Assembly: GCA_943331145.2 (NCBI GenBank)
Contig: CALQKL020000001.1
Span: 1-54,850 of the forward strand
DNA: 54,850 bases
Source of the DNA: Chitinophaga pinensis
GTDB taxonomy: Bacteria; Bacteroidota; Bacteroidia; Chitinophagales; Chitinophagaceae
Direction of reading: 5' to 3'
In this document: positions 7,526 through 16,157 of the stretch, piece by piece
Layout of the letters: each line of letters begins with the position of its first letter
Numbering within the stretch: position 1 is the stretch's first letter
The notes under the pieces: generated by a model
Database searches by the model: none
What the model was told of the DNA's origin: nothing
The model's input: only the letters and a program-made list of their open reading frames with translations
Position numbers and translations under genes: made by a program

Positions 7526-8938
7526 ATGAAACGAAAATTATGTTTACTGTTTCCACTTGGATTTTGCTTCATTTTTTTTATAACATCTTGCAATAAAGAA
7601 AACTTCATTACCTCATCTGATGCAAGTTTATTTGTTTCATCCGACAGCATTAAATTCGATACGGTTTTTACATCAATTGGTTCAATTACAAAATCGTTTA
7701 AAATCATAAATCAAAACAATCAGAAACTGCTTTTGACTGAAATAAAATTAATGGACGGACCACAATCTGCATATAGAATAAATATTAATGGTTCATATGC
7801 AACTCAGCTAAATAATGTTGAAATTGAGGCTAACGACAGTATGTATGTTTTTGTAGCAATTACAATTAATCCTACTCAACAAAATCTCCCATTTATTATA
7901 AGCGACAGCATCAAAATAAATTATAATGGAAACGATAAATTTGTTCAATTACAAGCATACGGACAAAACGCACATTTTTTAAACAATGAAAACATTACAG
8001 GAAATGTAACATGGCAAAATGATTTGCCGTATGTAATTCTTGGTAGGTTACAAATAAATGAATCATCGAAATTAACAGTTGAATCAGGAACGAAAATATA
8101 TGTTCATGCGAATGCGCCAATCTTGGTTGATGGAACACTTATAACACAAGGTGTGAAAAATAATGAAGTGGTTTTTACAGGAGATCGACTGGATGCCGAT
8201 TATCGCGATTTACCTGCGAGTTGGCCGGGTATCATTTTTAGAACAACAAGTAAAAATAATCTGCTGAATTTTACCATAATAAAAAACGCATATCAACCTA
8301 TTGTTGCTTTAGATCCTTCCGTAAATACAAATCCTAAACTGAGTGTTCATCAATGCACCATTGATAATGCCTATGACGCCGGTATTTTTAGCAATCATTC
8401 CGATTTGCTTGTTGAAAATTCTTTGATTAGCAATTGTGGAACAGGAATTAAAATCGTTAATGGTGGAAGTTATCAGTTTGTAAATTGTACAGCAGCGGGT
8501 TATTCAAATGATTTTATGAGCCACAACAAACCTACATTGAACATTAGCAATTATATCTTTCAAAATGGAAATCCCATTTCGTCAGATTTATCTGCTCAAT
8601 TTATAAATTGTATTTTTTGGGGTGAAGGAGGTACAAACACGGATGAGATTTACATTGACAAATTGGGCAACACCTTTTTTGATGTAACGTTTGATCATTC
8701 TTTATATAAAGTTGATGTAGACCCATCAAACGTTAATTTTATTTCATCAATAAAAAATCAAGACCCGAGTTTTGATAGTGTGGATGTACAAAACAATTTT
8801 TACGATTTCAGAATAAAAAATAATCCGCTCGCACCAGGATTGGATCAAGGAATAAATACATCCTATTTAAATGATCTCGATAATCAAACAAGATTAATAG
8901 GTAATTCAACAGATATGGGTTGTTATGAAAAGCAATAA
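7526..8938 (+). CDS. Surface lipoprotein with right-handed beta-helix domain
   Basis: 470 residues. A lipoprotein signal with lipobox ITSC (C22) suggests export and lipid anchoring. The first 150 residues resemble an immunoglobulin-like beta domain (FDTVFTSIGSITKSFKIINQ; VFVAITINPTQQNLPF). From about 170 onward short strand repeats with Asn ladders appear (ENSLISNCGTGIKIVNGGS), typical of parallel beta-helix proteins. The C-terminus has the LxxDxGCYE-like ending (NSTDMGCYEKQ) common in Bacteroidota beta-helix surface proteins. Carbohydrate binding is possible, but no catalytic residues are evident. Confidence 0.75.
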   Translation: MKRKLCLLFPLGFCFIFFITSCNKENFITSSDASLFVSSDSIKFDTVFTSIGSITKSFKIINQNNQKLLLTEIKLMDGPQSAYRININGSYATQLNNVEIEANDSMYVFVAITINPTQQNLPFIISDSIKINYNGNDKFVQLQAYGQNAHFLNNENITGNVTWQNDLPYVILGRLQINESSKLTVESGTKIYVHANAPILVDGTLITQGVKNNEVVFTGDRLDADYRDLPASWPGIIFRTTSKNNLLNFTIIKNAYQPIVALDPSVNTNPKLSVHQCTIDNAYDAGIFSNHSDLLVENSLISNCGTGIKIVNGGSYQFVNCTAAGYSNDFMSHNKPTLNISNYIFQNGNPISSDLSAQFINCIFWGEGGTNTDEIYIDKLGNTFFDVTFDHSLYKVDVDPSNVNFISSIKNQDPSFDSVDVQNNFYDFRIKNNPLAPGLDQGINTSYLNDLDNQTRLIGNSTDMGCYEKQ

Positions 8939-8991
8939 CTTTTTTTGCTGCTGAACTTTTTAATTTAATCGTTGTTAGAAATAAAAAAATT

Positions 8992-9564
8992 ATGTTTAAA
9001 ATTACTTTGATCGCCTTGATGTTAACTGCTTGTGGTTCAACTTCAAATAAAAATATTAAAATGGAAAATACAGAAGACATGAAAATCGAATCTCCAAAAA
9101 GTATCCATCCATTTAAAGTAACAGCCTTGGATGGTGGAGAAATTGATTTCTCAACGTTTAAAGGAAAGAAAATATTAATCGTAAATACTGCTTCAGAATG
9201 TGGTTATACACCTCAGTATAAAGATTTAGAAGTATTGTATAATCAATTCAAAGACAAGTTAGTTATAGTTGGTTTTCCTTCAAATGATTTTGGCGGACAA
9301 GAACCTGGCACTAATGATGAAATAAAAACTTTTTGTTCAAAAAATTATGGCGTAAGTTTTCCAATGGCAGCAAAAGTTTCTGTAAAAGGAGAAAACACAG
9401 CTCCGATTTATCAATGGCTCACTCAAAAAGAAAAAAATGGCGTGCTTGATGCCTCTATAAAATGGAATTTCAATAAGTTTTTATTGGATGAAAATGGAAT
9501 CATCATTTCTAAGTTTGAAAGCAGCACTACTCCTTTAAGCAAGGATATTACAGACAAGCTATAA
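8992..9564 (+). CDS. Glutathione peroxidase family lipoprotein
   Basis: 190-residue thiol peroxidase with an N-terminal lipobox LTAC (C14), so it is probably periplasmic and membrane anchored. Peroxidatic Cys70 lies in NTASECGYTPQY, Gln103 in GGQEPG and Trp158 in KWNFNKFL, together forming the family's catalytic triad with Cys in place of selenocysteine. Cys115 (KTFCSKNYGV) could act as the resolving cysteine, pointing to thioredoxin rather than glutathione as reductant. It follows the lipoprotein gene by 53 bp on the same strand. Confidence 0.93.
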   Translation: MFKITLIALMLTACGSTSNKNIKMENTEDMKIESPKSIHPFKVTALDGGEIDFSTFKGKKILIVNTASECGYTPQYKDLEVLYNQFKDKLVIVGFPSNDFGGQEPGTNDEIKTFCSKNYGVSFPMAAKVSVKGENTAPIYQWLTQKEKNGVLDASIKWNFNKFLLDENGIIISKFESSTTPLSKDITDKL

Positions 9565-9631
9565 AATATTTATTTCTCAAAAGCGTCGATAACTTTTCCC
9601 TTTACTGAATTATTTTATTTTAAATTGCATT

Positions 9632-10876
9632 GTGCAGTTTAAAGATATTATAGGTCAAAATCAGGTAAAGCAGCGTCTTATTGAGATGTATAATCAAAAT
9701 AGGCTAAGCCATGCCTTGTTGTTTCTAGGAAAAGAAGGCAACGGCGCATTGTCGGCTGCAATGGCTTTTTCACAATATATTTGTTGTGATCGGGTAAATG
9801 GAAAAATGCCACCTCCTCCCCAAAAAGAAGTTTCATTATTTGGTGACGATTCAGACGTTTCAGAAAATGAAATTCAAGAATTTGATTTGTCAGATTCTTG
9901 TGGTGTTTGTCCTTCTTGCTTGAAAGCATCAAAATTGGTGCATCCTGATATTCATTTTTCCATACCAACGATAAGTGGAATAAAATCAGACAGACAAACT
10001 ATTTCCAATGATTTAATTGTAAAATGGCGCACATTTATTTTAGAAAATCCTTACGGGAATACGTACGATTGGTTGCAGTATATTGAAGCTGAAAACAAAC
10101 AAGCCAATATTACAGCTGCAGAGTGTGAGGAAATTCATAGAATTTTAAGTTTAAAAAGTTTTGAATCAGAATACAAGTTTCTGGTTATGTGGATGACGGA
10201 ATTGCTAGGAAAAGAAGGGAATAAGCTGTTGAAATTAATTGAAGAGCCTCCACCAAACACGATTTTTATTTTTGTAGCTGAAAACGAACAGCTGATTTTA
10301 CCTACAATTCTTTCTAGAACACAATTGATTAAATTTCCGATGTTGCAAACTGAAGAAATTAAACATGCATTGGAGTTGAAATACAATGTAGATTCAAATA
10401 AATCGAGCTTGTTTGCGTATTTAGCAAAAGGGAATTTCAGAGAAGCATTGCACCAACTTAATCATGTTGAAGATGATTGGGAAGTTACTTTACGAGACTG
10501 GTTAAATACTATTGTGAAAACTGGTCCGATGGCACAAATGAAATGGGTTGAAGAAATATCTAAAATTGGCAGAGAAAAACAAAAACAGTTTCTTCAATAT
10601 TTCATTTATTTACTAGAACAAGCTTTGACATTGAGGGTTCGAGGAAATCAAGCGCTGAGTCAGTTAGAGGTTACAGAAAAAGTATCTGCAGAAATGGATT
10701 TTGCAAGCCGTTTTAACCGATTGTGTAACATTGCACAGTTAGAAGCAATCATCCAAGAATTGGATCATTCAATCTACCATATCGAACGAAATGCAAATGC
10801 CAAAATTCTGTTTCATGCATTAACCATTAAGTTATATCATATTATTAGCAACAAATCAGTAATTTTGGTTGCATAA
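9632..10876 (+). CDS. holB: DNA polymerase III delta' subunit-like protein
   Basis: 414-residue clamp-loader ATPase-family subunit. It starts at GTG (9632-9634), giving the normal MQFKDIIGQNQVKQRL start; no ATG fits. The N-terminal RecA-like domain has IIGQNQVKQRL and ALLFLGKEGNGALSAA, where the Walker A lysine-threonine is absent as is usual for delta'. A Cys-rich module (CGVCPSC) carries an acidic insertion of about 35 residues (GKMPPPPQKEVSLFGDDSDVSE...). The sensor region is KLIEEPPPNTIFIFVAENE. The neighbour ricT is a common partner of holB in several phyla. Confidence 0.92.
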   Translation: MQFKDIIGQNQVKQRLIEMYNQNRLSHALLFLGKEGNGALSAAMAFSQYICCDRVNGKMPPPPQKEVSLFGDDSDVSENEIQEFDLSDSCGVCPSCLKASKLVHPDIHFSIPTISGIKSDRQTISNDLIVKWRTFILENPYGNTYDWLQYIEAENKQANITAAECEEIHRILSLKSFESEYKFLVMWMTELLGKEGNKLLKLIEEPPPNTIFIFVAENEQLILPTILSRTQLIKFPMLQTEEIKHALELKYNVDSNKSSLFAYLAKGNFREALHQLNHVEDDWEVTLRDWLNTIVKTGPMAQMKWVEEISKIGREKQKQFLQYFIYLLEQALTLRVRGNQALSQLEVTEKVSAEMDFASRFNRLCNIAQLEAIIQELDHSIYHIERNANAKILFHALTIKLYHIISNKSVILVA

Positions 10877-10947
10877 TTGCAAATTATTTTTGATTTGCAG
10901 TATTTTAAGTGTAGGTACAAAATTTAATAATTGTAAAATATACATAT

Positions 10948-12345
10948 ATGGGTTGTGGAAGTTGCGGAACAAGCAAAGATGGAGCACCAAGTGGTTGTCA
11001 AAGTCATGGCAATTGCTCAAGTGGTGGTTGTAATCGAATGAACGTACATGATTGGCTAGCCAATTTGCCTTTTAGTGATCCTGAAAGCAATTGCAGAGTC
11101 GTAGAAATTAGTTTTAATAATGGCAGCAGAAAAGATTATTTCAAAAACACAACCTTGCATTATTACGGAAAAGGCGAAATGGTAGCAGTTGAAGGCGTTA
11201 ATGGTTTTGATGTAGGGATGGTTAATCTTACTGGAGAATTGGTTCGTTTGCAATTAAAGAAAAATAACATTGACGAAAAAAGTCCTGAAATAAAAAAAAT
11301 ATTGAGAAGAGCTACAGAGCAGGACATTCAAAAAATGGTTGAAACGAAAGCGAAAGAGGCAAATATGCTTATCAGAAGTAGAGCAATCGCGCGTTATTTG
11401 AGATTGGAATTAAAAATGGCTGAAGTAGAAATTCAAGCCGATGCCAAAAAAGCTACTTTTTTCTATATAGCTGATGACCGTGTGGATTTTAGAGAACTAA
11501 TAAAACTTTATGCTGCTGAGTTTAAAGTGAAAGTAGAAATGAGGCAAATTGGGGCAAGACAAGAAGCAGGAAAAGTGGGCGGAATTGGTAGTTGTGGTAG
11601 AGAATTATGTTGTAGCACTTGGCTTACAGATTTTAAAAGTGTAAATACAAATGCAGCACGTTACCAAAATTTAAGCATTAATCAAACCAAACTAAGCGGA
11701 CAATGTGGCCGTTTAAAATGTTGTTTGAATTTTGAATTAGATACTTACATGGATGCGTTGCAATTTTTCCCAAATGATGCAGATATGCTTGAATTGGCAA
11801 AAGGACGTGCATTTCTTATTAAAAAAGACATTTTCAAAAACTTGATGTGGTATACAATGTCTGATAGCAACAAACATTACCCATTAACCATTGAAACTGT
11901 AAAGCGAATTAAAGCTCAAAATAAGCAAGGTATACGACCGGAAGAATTGGAAACGGCTGAAGTAATTACTTCAAAACCAAAAGAGGTTGAACCTGAATAC
12001 GCGGATTTAGTTGGACAAATTAGCTTGAAGAGTTTGGAAAAAACAACAAGAAAACGGAGAGATAAAGAGCGTAGCCAACAACAATCAGGTCCACAAAATC
12101 GTGGTCCACAAAATCAAGGTAACCCAAATCAAGGAACTCCTAGAGGTCAGCAGGATCAAGCTAGGCCAAATCAATCCAATGCAAGAGGTCCTCAAAAAGG
12201 GCCTCAACAAAACCCTGGTCAAAATAGAGGTCCGCAAAATGCAGGAAATCCAAACAATAGAAGAAATCAAGGGAATCGACCAAATAATAATGGACCAAGA
12301 AATCAACAAGGACAAGAGTCTAAGCCAGATGCTGGAAATAAATAA
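10948..12345 (+). CDS. ricT: RicT/PSP1-family Fe-S regulatory protein with Gln/Asn/Gly/Pro-rich tail
   Basis: 465 residues. An N-terminal Cys cluster (CGSCGTSKDG; CQSHGNCSSGGC) is followed by the PSP1 domain (about 75-300). Conserved motifs are GSCGRELCCSTWL and GQCGRLKCCLNFELD. In Bacillus the RicA-RicF-RicT complex binds iron-sulfur clusters and acts with RNase Y on mRNA maturation; the exact role in Bacteroidota is not settled. From about residue 375 the protein is low-complexity, rich in Gln, Asn, Gly, Pro and Arg, with repeated GPQN and GNPN units, so probably disordered and perhaps RNA-interacting. It lies between holB and the gldA-like gene. Confidence 0.88.
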   Translation: MGCGSCGTSKDGAPSGCQSHGNCSSGGCNRMNVHDWLANLPFSDPESNCRVVEISFNNGSRKDYFKNTTLHYYGKGEMVAVEGVNGFDVGMVNLTGELVRLQLKKNNIDEKSPEIKKILRRATEQDIQKMVETKAKEANMLIRSRAIARYLRLELKMAEVEIQADAKKATFFYIADDRVDFRELIKLYAAEFKVKVEMRQIGARQEAGKVGGIGSCGRELCCSTWLTDFKSVNTNAARYQNLSINQTKLSGQCGRLKCCLNFELDTYMDALQFFPNDADMLELAKGRAFLIKKDIFKNLMWYTMSDSNKHYPLTIETVKRIKAQNKQGIRPEELETAEVITSKPKEVEPEYADLVGQISLKSLEKTTRKRRDKERSQQQSGPQNRGPQNQGNPNQGTPRGQQDQARPNQSNARGPQKGPQQNPGQNRGPQNAGNPNNRRNQGNRPNNNGPRNQQGQESKPDAGNK

Positions 12346-12397
12346 GTGAACAGGAGGTAGTAGAATAATTTAAACTTAATTAGATAAAAATTAATCA

Positions 12398-13303
12398 TTG
12401 TCAATATCAGTTACCAATCTTTCGAAAAATTTTGGAGCACAAAAAGCGGTGAACGATATTTCATTTAAGATTGGCAAAAATGAAATCGTTGGATTTTTAG
12501 GGCCTAATGGGGCAGGGAAATCTACCACAATGAAAATGATAACCGGGTTTTTGAAACCAGACATGGGTTCAATTGAAGTTTGTGGAATTTCCGTACAAAA
12601 TCAGCCAACAGATACACAGCGGAAAATAGGTTATTTGCCGGAGTCAAATGCATTGTATTTGGATATGTATGTGAAAGAGTACTTGTCTTTTGTAGGAAGT
12701 ATCTATAAGATAGTCAATTTGCAATCCAGTGTTAATGATGTAGTTGAATTGGTTGGGTTAACTAAAGAAGCCCATAAAAAAATAGGGCAATTAAGTAAAG
12801 GATATAAACAACGTGTTGGCATTGCGGCTTCATTGGTACATAATCCGGAAGTGTTGATTTTAGATGAACCTACTTCGGGTTTAGATCCCAATCAAATCAT
12901 TGAAATTAGAGACATCATAAAAAGATTGGCTGAAAATAAAACGGTGATCTTTTCTTCTCATATTATGCAAGATGTTGAAGCCATTTGTGAACGGGTAATT
13001 ATAATCAACAAAGGACAAATTGTGGCAGATGATCAATTAATTAATTTGAAAAATAAAACCAATGAAAATCAAATGGTTTCTGTTGAGTTTAAAGAAAAAA
13101 TTGCTTCAAATTTATTATCTGAATTTAAAGATTGTATAAGCATCAAGGAAATAAGTCAAAATAAATTTAATTTTGAAACAAACAATGCGGAGTCGATAAG
13201 AAAACAAATCATGGAGCTTTGTCTAAGCAATAATTTAAACATCGTTTCATTAAATAGCGAAAGCCATAATTTAGAATCTGTTTTCAAATCCCTTACATTG
13301 TAA
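12398..13303 (+). CDS. gldA: GldA-like gliding-motility-type ABC ATPase (TTG start)
   Basis: 301-residue ABC ATPase. Walker A is GPNGAGKST, the signature is LSKGYKQRVG, Walker B is VLILDEPTSGLDPNQ and the switch region is VIFSSHIMQDVEAICERV. The start IGYLPESNALYLDMYVKEYLSF strongly resembles GldA, which in flavobacteria works with permeases GldF and GldG in gliding. The start is TTG at 12398-12400 giving MSISVTNLSKNFG; there is no ATG before the Walker A. GldF and GldG are not in the window, so the role as a true motility component is inferred. Confidence 0.85.
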   Translation: MSISVTNLSKNFGAQKAVNDISFKIGKNEIVGFLGPNGAGKSTTMKMITGFLKPDMGSIEVCGISVQNQPTDTQRKIGYLPESNALYLDMYVKEYLSFVGSIYKIVNLQSSVNDVVELVGLTKEAHKKIGQLSKGYKQRVGIAASLVHNPEVLILDEPTSGLDPNQIIEIRDIIKRLAENKTVIFSSHIMQDVEAICERVIIINKGQIVADDQLINLKNKTNENQMVSVEFKEKIASNLLSEFKDCISIKEISQNKFNFETNNAESIRKQIMELCLSNNLNIVSLNSESHNLESVFKSLTL

Positions 13304-13349
13304 TTTTTTAAAAAAATCAAACCATTAATCATAAAACAACAACATTAAA

Positions 13350-14639
13350 ATGAGTTACATTTCATCAATTCATGCGAGACAAATTTTAGACAGTAGAGGT
13401 AATCCTACCATTGAAGTAGATATTTTAACGGAGAATGATCATTTGGGACGTGCGGCTGTTCCTAGTGGAGCAAGCACTGGCATTCACGAAGCAGTGGAAT
13501 TGAGAGACAACAATAAAAAAATATATGGTGGAAAAGGTGTGTTGAAAGCGGTGAAAAATGTGAACACTACCATTGCTGATCATTTATTGGGTTGGGATGT
13601 TGCGGATCAAACTGGAATTGATGAGATGATGATTGCATTGGATGCAACAGAAAACAAGAGTAAATTAGGTGCAAATGCAATGTTGGCCGTTAGTTTGGCG
13701 GTTGCTAAAGCTGCAGCTTTGGAAGCGAATTTGCCTTTATACAGATATATTGGTGGAACAAATTCAAGGGTGTTGCCAATCCCAATGATGAATATTTTGA
13801 ATGGCGGCGCACATGCGGATAACAAAATAGATTTTCAAGAATTTATGGTAATGCCTGTTGGTGCAACTTCTTTTAGCGAAGGTTTGCGTTGGGGCGTTGA
13901 AATATTCCATGCATTAAAAACAGTATTGAAGAAAAAAGGATTTAGCACAAATGTGGGAGATGAAGGTGGTTTTGCTCCAAATATCCAAAGCAACGAAGAA
14001 GCTATTGAAACGGTTTTGACAGCAATTCAGGTTGCAGGTTTCAAAACAGGAAGTCAAATTGGAATTGCCATGGATGCCGCTAATAGCGAGTTGTGGAATG
14101 CTAAAGAAAAGAAATATATCTTCCATAAAAGCGATGGCAAAAAAATGACCAGCGAGCAATTGGTTGATTATTGGGAAAGTTGGGTAAAACAATATCCAAT
14201 TATTTCAATTGAGGATGGAATGGCTGAAGATGACTGGAAAGGTTGGAAAATGCTAACAGATAGAGTGGGTAAAAAATGCCAATTGGTTGGTGATGATTTA
14301 TTTGTAACCAATGTAAAGCGTTTAGAAAAAGGAATTAAAGACAGTACTGCAAATGCATTATTGGTAAAGGTGAATCAAATTGGTACATTAACCGAAACCA
14401 TCAACGCAGTTAGTATGGCGCAAAACAATGGTTACAATACCATTATGAGTCATAGAAGTGGCGAAACAGAAGACAGCACAATAGCTGATTTGGCAGTTGC
14501 TTTAAATTGCGGACAAATTAAAACGGGTTCTGCTTCAAGAAGTGATCGTATGGCAAAATACAATCAGTTGATTAGAATTGAAGAGATGTTGGGCCAAGGC
14601 GGAATCTATCCAAATGGTAAAATAAAATTTGGAAAATAA
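13350..14639 (+). CDS. eno: Enolase
   Basis: 429-residue glycolytic enzyme converting 2-phosphoglycerate to phosphoenolpyruvate. The expected family motifs are intact: SGASTGIHEAVELRD near the N-terminus, VGDEGGFAPN, the Mg ligand segment SIEDGMAEDDW, GDDLFVTN, and the catalytic-lysine region LLVKVNQIGTLTE followed by MSHRSGETEDSTIADL. The adjacency of eno and an FtsB/DivIC-like gene is kept in distant bacteria such as E. coli. No terminator is seen between eno and the next gene. Confidence 0.98.
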   Translation: MSYISSIHARQILDSRGNPTIEVDILTENDHLGRAAVPSGASTGIHEAVELRDNNKKIYGGKGVLKAVKNVNTTIADHLLGWDVADQTGIDEMMIALDATENKSKLGANAMLAVSLAVAKAAALEANLPLYRYIGGTNSRVLPIPMMNILNGGAHADNKIDFQEFMVMPVGATSFSEGLRWGVEIFHALKTVLKKKGFSTNVGDEGGFAPNIQSNEEAIETVLTAIQVAGFKTGSQIGIAMDAANSELWNAKEKKYIFHKSDGKKMTSEQLVDYWESWVKQYPIISIEDGMAEDDWKGWKMLTDRVGKKCQLVGDDLFVTNVKRLEKGIKDSTANALLVKVNQIGTLTETINAVSMAQNNGYNTIMSHRSGETEDSTIADLAVALNCGQIKTGSASRSDRMAKYNQLIRIEEMLGQGGIYPNGKIKFGK

Positions 14640-14750
14640 ATTTCTTTAATTGAATAAATAATTATATTACACAAGGGATTCTCAAGAAATAAAAGAATTG
14701 TCCTACAATTTAATATTAGTTCAAAAAACTGCAACTAAAAATCTTTAATA

Positions 14751-15047
14751 ATGAAGGAACAAAATTGGGTATTGAACATTTTAAAGAACAAATATTTTGT
14801 TACCATTACTTTATTTGTAGTGTGGATGGGTTTTTTTGACACAAAAGATTGGGGATTGATTAGAGAAAGACAAATTAAATTGGAGGCACTACAAAAATCA
14901 GAAAAAGAAATGGCTAAATTAATCGCTGATACTAGAGCAGAATTGAGCATGTTAAAAACAAGCGCTGAGTCAGTAGAGAAATATGCCCGTGAAAAATATC
15001 TGATGAAAAAAGACAACGAGGATATTTTTGTAGTAAAAACCCCATAA
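14751..15047 (+). CDS. FtsB/DivIC-like septum formation initiator
   Basis: 98-residue bitopic membrane protein. A short cytosolic N-terminus is followed by a transmembrane helix (about residues 13-28) and a coiled coil rich in K/E/A (about 38-75), then YAREKYLMKKDNEDIFVV, the conserved end of FtsB/DivIC. It would join FtsL and FtsQ (both in this window) in the divisome. It lies 111 bp after eno, the same neighbour as in E. coli. Confidence 0.9.
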   Translation: MKEQNWVLNILKNKYFVTITLFVVWMGFFDTKDWGLIRERQIKLEALQKSEKEMAKLIADTRAELSMLKTSAESVEKYAREKYLMKKDNEDIFVVKTP

Positions 15048-15143
15048 AAAAAGAAAAAATACTTTTATTCTAACACAATATTTGAATAATAAGCACGTTT
15101 ATTTAGTTGGATAAGATATTTAATTAACAATAAAGCATAAACT

Positions 15144-15383
15144 ATGCACAGTATTACTTCAGAAGATCTTTTGTTGTATTTATACGGCGAAACGACTAAG
15201 CTTCAAACAGAAGCCATTGAGTTAGCACTTCAAAAAGATTGGAGTTTAATGGAAAAATTAGAGTTGCTAACCCAATCTCGTAATGAATTGGAAATCATAA
15301 ATTTTTCGCCTAGTACAACTTCAGTAAACAATATTTTAAAGTACGCCGAGAAATCAGTAGAAGAAATTTCACCTGTACATTAA
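15144..15383 (+). CDS. Small protein of unknown function (anti-sigma-like N-terminus)
   Basis: 79 residues, no signal peptide or membrane segment. I do not recognise a family. The start SEDLLLYLYGETTKLQ resembles the N-terminal helix of anti-sigma factors, but no zinc-binding HxxxCxxC motif is present. The rest is helical with a conserved-looking C-terminal NNILKYAEKSVEE. Codon use matches neighbours and an intrinsic terminator follows, so it is probably a real gene. No function is proposed. Confidence 0.7.
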   Translation: MHSITSEDLLLYLYGETTKLQTEAIELALQKDWSLMEKLELLTQSRNELEIINFSPSTTSVNNILKYAEKSVEEISPVH

Positions 15384-15410
15384 TTAATCAAGTTTAATAT
15401 TATTTTTACA

Positions 15411-15439
15411 CCTGCTTTCTAAAAAAAGCAGGTTTTTTT
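15411..15439 (+). terminator. Intrinsic terminator abutting the nth start codon
   Basis: CCTGCTTT (15411-15418), loop, AAAGCAGG (15425-15432) form an 8-bp perfect stem, followed by seven T at 15433-15439. The first base of the nth ATG is 15440. It ends the small gene at 15144 and must overlap the leader of nth. Confidence 0.8.
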
Positions 15440-16087
15440 ATGAAAAAAAATGAGCGTTATCAATTTGTGTTGGAATATTTTGAAAAGCAAATGCCCGTTG
15501 CAGAAACGGAGTTGAATTTTGAAAATACATATCAATTGCTAGTTGCCGTTATTTTATCGGCACAATGCACGGATAAACGTATAAACATAGTCACACCTTC
15601 ACTTTTTAGAAGATTCCCAGATTTAAAAGAATTAAGTCATGCCGATTTTGATACTGTTTTTGACCTTATAAGAAGTATTTCCTATCCCAATAATAAAGCA
15701 AAACACTTAATTGGAATGGCGCAAATGGTTATGCAGGATTTTAATGGAGTTGTCCCAATGACCGTTGAGGAATTGATTAAATTACCAGGTGTAGGAAGAA
15801 AAACGGCCAATGTAATAACTTCTGTAATTGATCAACAACCCAACATGGCTGTCGATACACATGTGTTTAGGGTGAGTGCACGTATTGGGTTAACTACAAA
15901 TGCGAAAACGACACTTTCTGCAGAAAAGCAACTTGTAAAACATATTCCGAAATCAAAAGTTCACATTGCACATCATTGGTTGATTTTGCATGGACGATAC
16001 GTTTGTACCGCCAGAAATCCAAAATGTAATCAATGTGAAATTTCAAGCGCATGTAATTTTTTTAAGAAACTTAAAAATGATGATTAA
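15440..16087 (+). CDS. nth: Endonuclease III
   Basis: 215-residue DNA glycosylase/AP lyase removing oxidised pyrimidines. The helix-hairpin-helix is LPGVGRKTANVI with catalytic Lys121; the catalytic aspartate is Asp139 in AVDTHVFRVSARIG. The [4Fe-4S] cluster cysteines are C189, C196, C199 and C205 in the exact CX6CX2CX5C spacing. Size is normal. The chosen ATG (15440) gives the usual KNERYQFVLEYF start, yet it follows the T-tract of a terminator directly, so initiation must work with little or no leader or through readthrough. Confidence 0.96.
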   Translation: MKKNERYQFVLEYFEKQMPVAETELNFENTYQLLVAVILSAQCTDKRINIVTPSLFRRFPDLKELSHADFDTVFDLIRSISYPNNKAKHLIGMAQMVMQDFNGVVPMTVEELIKLPGVGRKTANVITSVIDQQPNMAVDTHVFRVSARIGLTTNAKTTLSAEKQLVKHIPKSKVHIAHHWLILHGRYVCTARNPKCNQCEISSACNFFKKLKNDD

Positions 16088-16157
16088 AATTTCAATAAAA
16101 ATCGTTTAATTTGTATACAATTAGAATTAAAAATTCAACCCAAATAAAAGGATCCAA

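Noticed and set aside
12101..12349. Second-frame ORFs, both strands, over the RicT tail
   Set aside because: They come from low-complexity repeats in the real frame; residues are a Glu/Ile/Arg mix with no domain.
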